DNA of 64,000 nt from assembly GCF_033807575.1 (NCBI RefSeq), contig NC_084711.1:10540001-10604000 (forward strand), in the 5' to 3' direction. Source of the DNA: Cydia pomonella. Lineage: Eukaryota > Arthropoda > Insecta > Lepidoptera > Tortricidae. A program made the translations under genes and the position numbers. The notes beneath the pieces were generated by a model. That model was not told where the DNA came from and did no database searches. It saw only the letters and a list, made by a program, of their open reading frames with translations. Positions within the stretch are counted from its first letter, which is position 1. Each line of letters begins with the position of its first letter. Shown piece by piece: positions 1 through 10,600 of the stretch.

Positions 1-691
1 GGACGCTATTCCACAAGATTTCATTAGAAAATTAATAAGGTCTATGAAAAACCGCTTGATTTGTGTGAGGGGGGCTAGGGGTGGCAACACCAGGTATTAA
101 TTTAATAATAATAATTTATTTTGTATTAAATAAATGACTTTTATTCTTAACTTTCCTAAATTTACTTCTCGACCATTATGTCGCTACTTTCAGTTTCTGA
201 TTTTTTTCAGTCTTCAGATTTGAAATTTCATTAAATTTTTCAGAATCGGCTCTAGAATTACAAAGATATTGGGTGCAGTTGAAAAAATGCAAAGTGATGC
301 AATACTTTTGCACGCGAGTGTAGTTACAGTGATGATGCTGTAATAGAGGCTACAAATGGACACCACTCAGCATATGCTCTAACATATATATGCTACAGCG
401 CTGGTCTTCCGTGGAGCCCAGGGCAAGAAGATAGCTCAGAACAGTAAAGGCAGTGTCACACAGTGATTTAGCAAGTATTAATATAATAATAATAATAATT
501 AAGCCATTTATTTCCAATAGATAACATTCCACGCTTCGATATATTAATTACATTATTATTATTTTGATTGTATAATTATATAGTTAGCAATATAAATAGC
601 AGTAGCATAAGACATTAATTTATATATATATATATATTAGATGATAAATTAGTTTATATTAATTAGTAGTATTATAGTATCTAATTATTAT
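1..691. other. AT-rich stretch without a recognisable gene
   Basis: No convincing exon, RNA gene or complete repeat is visible. Only short AT-rich runs are present (TA-rich near 615-640), immediately 3' of the minus-strand LINE that ends at 692. Confidence 0.5.
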
Positions 692-2044
692 CTATTGGGC
701 TGTCCATTTACGGACATAGGCCTCCTCCCTCCTGTTCCACTCGTTCCTATCAGCGGCTACTCGGGTCCAGGTGATGCCCGCCTCGGCGACGATGTCGTCT
801 CGCCAGCGTCGCCGCGGGCGGTACGCGTGCCGCGTGGCGCCGCGCGGGTACCAATGCAGGATTTTTTCGCTCCATCGTCCGTCACTAGTGCGAGCCGTGT
901 GTCCAGCCCATCGCCATTTTAATCTGCAAGCCATTTCCGCTGCATCTATTATCTTAGTGCGACGGCGGATATCTGTACTGCGTACTCTATCTGTTAGCCT
1001 AAGATTTAGCATGCTTCTTTCGGCTGATCTTTGAAACACTTTAAGTTTTTGCACAAGTTCTTTAGTTAATGGCCAAGTTTGGCATCCATATAATAGGGTG
1101 GGCGTTACTACGGAGTCCATGACTTTTTTCTTTAATTTTATGTCTATTTTAGACTTAAATATGTGTTTGTACGACCAGTATGCCTGCCAGGCTTTTTTAA
1201 TTCGTCTCTCGACTTCTTGAACCGGGTCGCGATCCTTGACAGTTATATTTTGACCGAGGTATAGGTATTCTTTAACGTATTCTATATTTTTAGATGCTAT
1301 TGTCGTAGATTTAGTGTCGCCGTTGGTCATAATACATGTCTTTTCGGGATTCATTTCTAAACCACATTTTTTACTTTCATGTTGTAAAGTTTTCAACATG
1401 TATACGAGCTCGTCGTGGTCTTCTGTCATCAAAACTATATCGTCAGCGAAACGCAGGTGATGAAGCCGTTCGCCATTTACGGAAATACCATAGTTTTGCC
1501 AGTCTAGTCTTCGAAATATGTATTTTAATATATGTATGTATATGTATTTATATATCTTTTTTATTTATATTTGTATATGATAATTATATTGCTTAGTTTT
1601 GTGTTTATTCTGTGCTAGACTTCTTTTATTGCATCTGGAACACCTACTGTCATAACTGTTTTTTTTTTTTAATTCCGCTACCTAAAGGTTGTCTGGAAGA
1701 GATCGCTTTTTAGCGATAAGACCGCCTGTTGTTTACCTCTTCTTTATGTGTTGTATTATTTGTACTGTTTCTGTATTGAGGTGTGCAATAAAGTATATTT
1801 GTATTGTATTGTATTGTATGTATTCTAGGAGAGCCGTAAATAAGTTGGGCGAGATTGGGTCTCCTTGTCTCACGCCACGTTTAATATCAAAGTACTCTCC
1901 TTTCTTCTCCAACCTAATTAGCGACTTTCCCCTGCTGTATATTTCTGAAAGAATATTTATATATTTGCTGTCGACTCCCTGTTCTTCGAGTGCGACCCAT
2001 AGCTTTTCATGCGAAATAGTGTCAAAAGCTTTCTTGTAGTCCAC
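692..2044 (-). mobile_element. RTE-like non-LTR retrotransposon, reverse transcriptase C-terminal half, interrupted
   Basis: Minus-strand translation gives a reverse transcriptase fragment. Positions 2044-1825 encode the 'DYKKAFDTISHEKLW' and 'RQGDPISPNLFTALLE' blocks of the RT palm. Positions 1517-692 continue with the catalytic 'FADDIVLM' motif (about 1463-1440), the thumb region, a 'YGCQTW' block and a typical C-terminal tail ending at a stop at 692. The two halves are in register but separated by about 300 bp of unrelated sequence flanked by a 7-bp duplication, so the element is dead. The N-terminal endonuclease is missing. Family-level recognition (RTE/BovB-like) is from motif order; the exact clade is inferred. 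Confidence 0.85.
1525..1817 (+). mobile_element. Inserted non-LTR 3' tail / SINE-like element inside the LINE
   Basis: This block splits the RT reading frame of the surrounding LINE. It is flanked by direct copies of ATGTATT at 1518-1524 and 1818-1824. The interior contains a hairpin-like stretch (about 1686-1720), the string GTGCAATAAAGTATATTTG (about 1783-1801) and a (GTATT)n tail, the typical 3' end of a lepidopteran retroposon. The same sequence recurs in reverse orientation at about 42583-42670 and as a relic at 9215-9300. Confidence 0.75.
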
Positions 2045-2150
2045 GAAAGTATTAATATAAAGTAAGTATATGTGTCCAGTCCGCGGCCTCGTGGATTTAC
2101 TTATTCATTTTAAAATAATAAAGCGCCTTATCCTTACATTAAGTCCATTT

Positions 2151-2706
2151 TTAGGGTTCCGTAGCCAAATGGCAAAAAACGGAACCCTTATAGATTCGTC
2201 ATGTCCGTCTGTCTGTCCGATTATGTCACCGCCACTTTTCTCCGAAACTATAAGAGCTATACTGTTCAAACTTGGTAAGTAGATGTATTCTATGAACCGC
2301 ATTTGGATTTTTACACAAACATAGAAAAAAAACAATAAATTTTGGGGGTTCCCCATACTTAGAACTGAAACTCGAAAAATCTTTTTTCATCAAACCCATA
2401 CGTGTGGGGTATCTATGGATAGGTCTTTAAAAATGATATTGAGGTTTCTAATATCATTTTTTTTCTAAACTGAATAGTTTGCGCGAGAGACACTTCCAAA
2501 GTGGTAAAATGTGTCCACCCCCCCCCGTAACTTCTAAAATAACAGAATGAAAAATCTAAAAAAAATATATGATATACATTGCCATGCAAACTTCCACCGA
2601 AAATTGGTTTGAACGAGATCTAGTAAGTAGTTTTTTTTTAATACGTCATAAATGGTACGGAACCCTTCATGGGAGAGTCCGACTCGCACTTGGCCGCTTT
2701 TTTTCC
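2151..2706 (+). repeat. Interspersed repeat family A, copy 1
   Basis: It begins with TTAGGGTTCCGTAGCCAAATG, contains the 'GTCCGTCTGTCTGTCCGATT' block and ends with GACTCGCACTTGGCCGC plus a T-run. A second copy with the same orientation and ends lies at 30994-31542, and a degenerate one at 57005-57262. It is common in lepidopteran introns. No coding potential is seen. Confidence 0.8.
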
Positions 2707-3341
2707 TTTGTGCAATAAAGATTTACGTAAATAAATATACTTCGGTATTCGGTACGCTTAAGATTTTTTTTTATATCAACCTCTGATAGGAGAAATGTAA
2801 AAAACAAGGTTTGGGTAGTAATACGCAAGCTAATGTCTCGAAAAGTTAATGTTAAGGATATATTACTGTGTGACTGGTGGTCAGTTAATTAAGAACAAGA
2901 AACCGGTGTTTACTGTATAGTGGGCGAATTACGTCATAATCAGATACCGATGATTCAAAGCCATCGTAGGCATTCTTTCGGTTACACAATCCACCGAAGC
3001 GGCCATAGTAATATGCAAATTTCAGCTTTGGCACGCTATGAGTTGCTTAAATGCTTTGCAAACGATCTACTGGGGGCTTGTTTACGTATTTTATTCTTTG
3101 GGCAGCTGTCTGCTGTTTCATCGACAGAACTGGAGTAGAACCCGAACTATATAAATGTACTGTAACTTTAAGGATATTACTATCAGTGCATCTCACCTGT
3201 ATTAGGTTCTTATATGTTAGTGTAAGCAAGATACACTGAATATCAAATTAAGACAAGATTTTTTAATTACGAATGGCGACCCTCGAGACTAGGCCGATAA
3301 ACATTCGATCTGAGGCATTTTTTTTATTATTAGTGTGGTAC
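2707..3341. other. Unannotated intergenic stretch
   Basis: No gene or clear repeat is recognised. Short open frames here lack coding character. Confidence 0.4.
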
Positions 3342-3476
3342 AGTTACGTCTGAAAACATCGATACAATCCAAGTGCCAAGAATGACACGACCTTATGGCC
3401 CATATATTAGGGTGGTGTGTACATATTTTTGGCACTTTGTCCATATCGATATTTTCAGACGTGACGTGACCTTACT
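3342..3476. repeat. Foldback MITE-like palindrome
   Basis: The left end TTACGTCTGAAAACATCGATA is mirrored by TATCGATATTTTCAGACGTGAC at the right end. The inner parts (AAGTGCCAAGAA versus TTTTTGGCACTTT) also pair. The size and terminal inverted repeats suggest a non-autonomous DNA element. Confidence 0.6.
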
Positions 3477-4118
3477 AAAAGTAGAGGTGGGCAAAAGCAT
3501 TATTATCGAATAGCGGTCTTCTATTCTATTCTAAGTAGTAAAAGTGATTTTCTGCCAGTGGCTGGCCGTAATCGCAACTTTACAGCCTGAGCTGTTGTTA
3601 ATAGGTATTTTATTCAACTACTAGGTACTTAGCAATCACAGGACTTAACGGACATAACAGGCCCAAGGAACAAGTTGCCGATAATCCCCGTAAGACCTTC
3701 GACTGAGCCTTCAACCAGTTACCATATATCGACAATAACGGTTAAGGGGTGCAACCGGGACGAGGTCAATGACCGTTACCCGTGCGGACGCTGCGACTTT
3801 ATTACGATTTTATACCGAATTTGAGCATAAAATTAAGTTCCGTAACCGGTGAACGGGTTTTAAAATATAAAAGATAATTACCTACTAGGTTAAATTGTGG
3901 TGTGCATTGGATAGGACCAAATATCGGGAAAGAGGAACCTTTACCTAACAGTGGGTGTGCCAAGAAAAAGGTTAAGGAGTCCATTTACTTGGCAAAATTA
4001 AAAAAAGATCCTGAGTTCAAAGTTCAAGCCTCCCTTGCATGTGATGGAGGAGCAAATAAAATGCTCTACAAAAAAAAATACAAAAAGAGGGTGTAAAATT
4101 ATGTGCCTACCTTGTAAG
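3477..4118. other. Unannotated intergenic stretch
   Basis: Nothing beyond low-complexity and short fortuitous open frames was seen. Confidence 0.4.
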
Positions 4119-4206
4119 ATATAGTTTGGCCCAGGACTGTCTCATTTCAAACATAGACAGTGAGAATCATACTGTCTTGGTCTTACGCTAGTACTAGCAA
4201 CCAAAA
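4119..4206 (+). repeat. Short repeat, copy 1 of a two-copy family
   Basis: It contains TCATTTCAAACATAGACAG followed by TACTGTCTTGGTCTTACGC and ACTAGCAACCAAAAG. The same order appears in reverse complement at about 53085-53168, so this is a dispersed element. Ends are approximate. Confidence 0.55.
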
Positions 4207-4486
4207 GTCGCAAATTTTTTGATCATTGTATAAGGAGCGAAAAACAAATTACATACCAATTTTTAAAAGCTTCTAACTCTTATAATAATTGAAAATTCGG
4301 AACAAATCAAACGTAGTCGCGTAGCTGTGGTTGCTATATAACAAATTGTGTCAAAATATTTTCAGTAACGTTAATATCCAGATAGGAAAATGAGGACTGT
4401 TTGTATGAAAAGGCGATTTCACATGGAGCCTCCACTTTCGTCTTAACCTTTGGTATGCATAAAAGCAGATCTGCTCCATATATATT

Positions 4487-4627
4487 GCGTTTAGTCTCAT
4501 TTTGTATTGGATTTAGAAAGAGCGCGCCAAGCGGGACGTTTTGGAAACTCAAAATCCTATACAAAATGAGACTTAACACAAACGCGTTTGTCACGTTATG
4601 ATGTCGATCAAGTTTACACTAGGGGTA
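4487..4627. repeat. Palindromic MITE, truncated copy
   Basis: The core GTCTCATTTTGTATTGG is mirrored by ATACAAAATGAGAC, followed by ACGCGTTTGTCACGTTATG and the terminal repeat TTTACACTAGGGGTA. A complete 189-bp relative is at 35369-35557 with both TACCCCTAGTGTAAAT ends. Here the left terminal repeat is missing. Confidence 0.65.
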
Positions 4628-5817
4628 CTGGAATGCCCTTTCACCAAATTCAAAAGACAGACTGAAGACCTTGCGTACCTCAATGAAAGGGCCAATCAGT
4701 ATCTGTAGAGTGCAAAACCTTGATGTTTTGAGAGATTGACCTCTAGATTAATTATCCAGTAACTGTAATGCCATATGGCATTACAGAGATACATAAATTA
4801 ATAATTACAAATAATGTTATTTTTATCATACACTATTTTTATTTGGCTCTTACTACATTACACTAATTCTGGGTAGAGTGCTTTATAGGTGAACAGGTTT
4901 CATTGTAACTTTGGCCTAGTGTGTGGCCAAGTATTCAGTATAAATATTAGGCCAAAAACACTATTCATGTTGTTATTGTCCTAAGGCAAGGCACCCTAGA
5001 GGTGCAAAAGGCCTTCACAAGCTTGCACCACACTTTCTTATCTTCAGCGACCCTTCTGGCTTCACTCCAGCTCAACCAACAGTTCAACTATATTAATGGC
5101 ATCGCTTATTATTATGTTTTCACAGCCAACAAGAGCCGGTGATAAGCTAAAAACTTTTGGCAAAGTGTTTAAAGTATTTTTATTTGTGTCACATTATCTT
5201 TTAAATTGTTTTTATTTCATTAATAACATTTGTGTTAAAGACGAAAGTTTTATACAATTCTATTCATATCCTTAACTCTCTACAAAATGATGCAGATATC
5301 AGAAATGTATGCATTTAGAAATATAGGAAGAATATAAACAATTTATTTTGGCATTAATTGCTCAAATAAACAACAGCGGCTAAGTACTATAAGTATTTTT
5401 ACGCAAAGGTAATTTGCTTTGTTATAAGTTAAACCAAATTACCCAGTAGACAATCTATTCATGATTTTACATTGTATAAACTTCATTCTTCTCCGCAATC
5501 TTTATATGGCTGTAAAGTTTACATAGGAGCTGACTAATCAGGTCGTCCGTGGGTTGGCCGTTGATCAGCTAATTTACTAAATCATAATTAATGTTAACTT
5601 ACCAGTCTTATAATCGCGTGAACAAATTAACGCACAATAACATTTACACTACACAATCATAGCTCATTGATTATTTAAAAACAAAGTCAAATTAAAAGAA
5701 ATTACTTCATCTTGTTGAGTCGAAAGTGTAAGTGTTGCTAGTTCACTGCATATAATTCCATCAAAATTAAAGAAAAATAATATCCATGATGTGAAACTAA
5801 CTACTTTTTTTTTTATA
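4628..5817. other. Unannotated intergenic stretch
   Basis: No gene, RNA or repeat could be supported in this 1.2 kb. Confidence 0.4.
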
Positions 5818-6160
5818 CTACGTCGGTGGCAAACAAGCATACGGCCTGCCTGATGGTAAGCAGTATCCGTAGCCTATGTACGCCTGCAACTCCAGAGGAC
5901 TAAACTGACGTAGTGATTTAAAATGGTACTTCCGTTTCACTTCTGATTTTAAGTAGCAGTATTTTTTATAATGACGTGAAAGTATTAAATACATAATCAA
6001 GTTACATTCGATCTATGTATTTAAGTATTTATAAAATATTTATATATTATATATATCGTTGTCTAAGTACCCTCAACACAAGCCTTATTGAGCTTACTGT
6101 GGGACTTAGTCAATTTGTGTAATAATGTCCTATAATATTTATTTACTAAAAAAATAAAAA
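5818..6160 (+). repeat. SINE 3' portion beside another repeat fragment
   Basis: Positions 5820-5905 carry the widespread lepidopteran fragment GGTGGCAAACAAGCATACGG. From about 6010 the sequence matches the 3' body of the tRNA-derived SINE at 33505-33770 (CGTTGTCTAAGTACCCTCAA, then TTATTGAGCTTACTGTGGG). The tRNA-like head with A and B boxes is absent. Confidence 0.7.
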
Positions 6161-6274
6161 TAATTATTATTACAAAAGTACAATTAATTTTCCTGAATTG
6201 GGGGGAATTAATTGATACCGGCAACCCCAATATTAGCAGCACGTTCGGATACACAGCATACAAAGTCATGAGTT

Positions 6275-6382
6275 GGGGCCCATATCGGGAAGTGTGGATG
6301 TAATTGGCACTTAAGCACTTATCTTGCCTTCAGCGCATCTTCAGCACCAATTACATCCACACTTCCCCATATCGGGCCCGGG
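6275..6382. repeat. Short foldback element
   Basis: GGGCCCATATCGGGAAGTGT at the left is mirrored by ACACTTCCCCATATCGGGCCC at the right, with GGATGTAATTGG / CCAATTACATCC inside. Related arms recur at 7200-7370 near the Khc promoter. Confidence 0.65.
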
Positions 6383-6962
6383 GGCCTACCGTGAAAACCG
6401 AAATTCGCAAATAGGGTTGTTTCCATCTACAAATCTTAGGGCAGAATTGTATCCCAATAAATTCCTTTGGATTATAAGAACATGTTAAACTACTTTTAGG
6501 GGACCTGTAATGACCATATTTTTGTAAATATATAATTTAAAATATCTTTTGGCACACGTCACGGGACCAAACTCGAAACGTCAAGATTCTGATGACGTCA
6601 CAACTCTCGGATTGACACTGTTGACAGTTAGGCGATAAACAACAAATGACAAATGTCAGTTGACAGTTCATTTCTTCTACGTGTGTATGTAGTTATGTGT
6701 CAAACTGTAAACTGTGACGTCACACAATTTTCAAAGAGCGTTTTGGGCGCGAAAGCATAATTTAACATATTTAAAGCCGTTTTTAGTATAAAAGATGAAT
6801 TTTAGGGCAACTTTTCGTTAATATAGAACGTAATACAAGCGTTTCAAAAATTGGAAACAACCCTATTACGGGGATCCTTATCTTTTACTCTCACTAAGAC
6901 GTAATTAGAGTGACAGAGAAAAATGCATGCAATTGACGAACTTGGATATTCACGGTTATAGC
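6380..6962. repeat. Small palindromic MITE (family E) split by another MITE
   Basis: The left part 6380-6412 (GGGGGCCTACCGTGAAAACC) and the right part 6865-6962 (ending TATTCACGGTTATAGCCCC) together match the intact element at 40788-40920. They are separated by the 452-bp MITE B copy at 6413-6864. Confidence 0.65.
6413..6864. mobile_element. MITE family B, copy 1 (intact, 452 bp)
   Basis: Terminal inverted repeats are AGGGTTGTTTCCA and TGGAAACAACCCT, flanked by AT on both sides. The interior holds GACGTCACAACTCTCGG and TGACGTCACACAATTTTC. Two more copies, both with secondary insertions, lie at 39308-40003 and 53282-54267. There is no open reading frame, so it is non-autonomous. Confidence 0.8.
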
Positions 6963-7390
6963 CCCGAACTGTCCAAATTTCGGGCCTGATAAATGTAAAA
7001 ATACTGTCTTTAAATGCCAAAAATGTTCCATGTTTGATATTTTTTCATATGGACCATTTTTTTACATGGACGTTCCTAGATAACAAGCTTTATGTAAACC
7101 TTTTTGTTTTTTTACATTTCAAATATTGTAAACGATGTGCTGATATTTGATGAAACGGAAAAATACTCTTTCTCGAGTCCGAAATAGGGTCTGATATCAG
7201 GCCTGATAAAGTGTGGATGTAATTGGCACTTTCGGGTCTTAAGGGCCAATTATAGCTAAACTTCCCGATATCGGGCCCGAAGTCAGTCCCGATGTTAATG
7301 ATGTGCTGATATTCCGTGAAACGGAAAACGATTCACAGTCCGATATCGGGAAGTGTGGACGTAATTGCCGTTTAACTTTGCGCTGTTTTC
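6963..7390. repeat. Repeat family D beside the Khc promoter
   Basis: It contains TTTCGGGCCTGATAA, GTAAACGATGTGCTGATATTT and repeated GATATCGGG arms. The same blocks recur at 54285-54500. It occupies most of the DNA directly upstream of the Khc leader. Confidence 0.55.
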
Positions 7391-7666
7391 TCATAATGTT
7401 CGTGTAATAGATACTTAAATATTTTCTGAGTGTTGGCTATTCATCGATTTTTTTGCTTAGGTTGGTAATATTTTTTAACCAATAACAAAATTTCGTGCCT
7501 TTCTTCGTAGAGAACATGGCCGACATTTTGGTCTTGCTGTCATGAAGATTTTCTAGTGACAAATTTTACCTTTGTAGTTCTTCATGCACGGTTTTAAGTT
7601 CCAAAAACGTTTTATTTTTAATTGAATAGACGGTGTGTAGTATAAGATATTTTATTTTTACAAAAC

Positions 7667-10600
7667 ATGGCAGCTGATCGAGAGATTGCTGCTGAAGACA
7701 GCATAAGAGTGGTGTGCCGATTTCGACCATTGAATGACTCCGAGGAAAAAGCTGGTTCCAAATTTATTGTGAAATTCCCTTCGGGACCTGATGACAATTG
7801 CATTTCCATAGGGGTAAGTGAGCATTCTGTGTGTTCTGTACTCAGTTTTTGTATCATCGCCCTAAATTAGATCATGATGACTAATACATTAAGACTCGTT
7901 CACCTGCTACGAAATGGCCTTTCTTTTTTATTCCGCTTCGGTGGTTATGATTACCATCACGAAATTTTAAAGAATTTCGCTGAAATCGAAACTTCTAATG
8001 CAGGAACGTCTTTGTTTTGCTAAAAATCAATACAAATATCTTCCGACCTTGACCTCGAATATTTTTTGAATAATTTGAATTGTATCACTATTTTACTTTG
8101 TTTGTTTTTGTGATAGAGTTACAGATAACACCAGAATTCATTAAAGTTTATTCAATTTTACTGTTTTTATTTACTATTAGAATATTTGTCAGTGAGAATA
8201 TTTTTCAATAAATAATATAAAATAACATATCTTTTTGTAAAATAGGAAAATCCTGTTTTTTTCTCGTAATTATCGGTAATAAGAGACATTATTTCATGTG
8301 TTGAAATTAAAACAGTCTAGATTTTTTTTAAATATATTGTTGGGTAGGTATGAATGAAACTGTTTTAAGGAAGTTAGAGTTCTATAATCTTGTAGTAAAT
8401 ATGCCACAATATGGTAGGTAAGGTTGGGGTATAAATGAAACAGTAGATTACTTTAAAAATTCAGAAAATAATTAGACAACTATAAAGATTAATATTATAT
8501 TATTTATTATTTAACTAACTGGGTATTAAAATATATTATATTTATAAACTCAATATATAATAACCTATGACTGTGACATATAGTTGCAAATAAAGCTGAA
8601 ACTAAAAGATTTAGGCACAAGATTAATAGGCTGGAGTTCAAATCTGATGGAGAAAATTAAAAATAAGTGAAAATAATCAAAATTAAACAATTTACAACAG
8701 GCTTCCACTCTCTCCCCAATCTATCCTATGAAGTTGACAGTGTTACAAGATTGTAGAGGCTTGTTACGAACATCATATGTTTTCACTAAATATTAAAACA
8801 ATTACAAATTCCCGATGTTTTATTATTAACTGTTATCTCTAGATACCTACATGATACAATGTGATACAGTGTATTGCCAGATTGCAATCACATTGTCAAA
8901 AAATATCTGATAATTTTTCTGCACCTTAGAAGTGGTTTATTAAAAAGTTGGGAAGTGTCATTTTCAAGTATCAAATAATATGTGTTACCTAGTTTCATTG
9001 AACTCATTTGAACCCAATATGGCAAACAGCCAGATAGGTGTTGTCTTATCTCTTCAGTGTTTTTTAGCATCTAAGAACAAAAATAACCCATTTCCTTTTT
9101 GATATGCATAAAATTTGAATAATTTTAAAGATTAGTCACTACAGAATATTCTGAAATACTAAAAAGTATATATCAACTATGCTTTATTCAAGTAGGTCTA
9201 GCAACAAGCTCTTTTGAATATATATAATACAAATACTCTTTATTCCACATCTCAATACAGAAACAATACAAAGAATACACAATTAATACTAATAATAAAT
9301 AATATTTACTATCACCATACATCAGGGTTTTTGGTGCGGGAATGTTTTAAACTAGCCAAAAAAATGGGTACCACTGTAAAAAAAATTAATATTTTTACTT
9401 TTTAAAGCAAATTTGGAGCATACTACCTATTTTTAATTCATAGTTTGGTATTTACTTTACAGTAAACAAAGTTATAAATACATGAAATCAATCACACCAA
9501 AAACCCTGATGTATGGCTATCACATACTTATTTAATTCCTCCTGTAAACTATGTCAATTGCATAATAATTATCATACTTGGTAATAAAATACATATATAT
9601 ATTTTTATTAGAAACAAGCAGCAGTGCTTAAGTGTACTAGTTTAAAACTATATATAATTTTGAAAAATTCTCAAATTATCATATTTTTTAGGGTAAAGTT
9701 TACTTGTTTGACAAAGTATTTAAGCCAAATGCGACTCAGGAGAAGGTATACAATGAAGCTGCCAAAAGTATTGTCTCCGATGTACTGGCTGGTTATAACG
9801 GCACTATATTTGCTTATGGACAGACAAGTTCTGGAAAGACACATACCATGGAAGGTGTCATAGGTGGGTACATCAAATGTCTATAAAAAGTGGCAATTCC
9901 TTTACAGTTTCTTTCTATATGCCTGATACTAAATTGATGGCTTGATATTGAATATTAATGTATAAATGTAACTTTGCAGGAGATCCAGGGAAACAGGGTA
10001 TTATTCCACGGATAGTCAATGACATATTCAACCACATCTATGCAATGGAGGAAAACTTGGAATTCCATATAAAAGTTTCATATTTTGAAATATATATGGA
10101 CAAGATTCGGGATTTATTAGATGGTAAAAATATATATTTCATTATTTAATTTTCGAACATTACAAATATTATAATATAATATAATTTATATTTTGTTTTT
10201 AGTGTCAAAGGTTAACCTCAGTGTTCATGAAGACAAAAATAGAGTTCCATTTGTAAAAGGTGCTACAGAACGGTTTGTGTCGAGCCCCGAAGAAGTCTTT
10301 GAAGTTATAGAGGAAGGAAAGTCAAATCGACACATTGCTGTAACTAGTAAGTGTATTACATACCTACCTATTATCTTAAGTATTAAGCATTGTTTAAAAT
10401 GTGTAACTAATGTGTTTCCTTTTTTCAGACATGAATGAACACTCATCTAGATCTCATTCTGTCTTCCTCATTAATGTAAAACAGGAAAACTTAGAAAATC
10501 AGAAAAAACTTTCTGGGAAACTATACCTTGTAGATTTGGCTGGTTCTGAAAAGGTAATTATTTATCTCTTTTTGTGGAATACATGAAATGGCCTAGGCCT

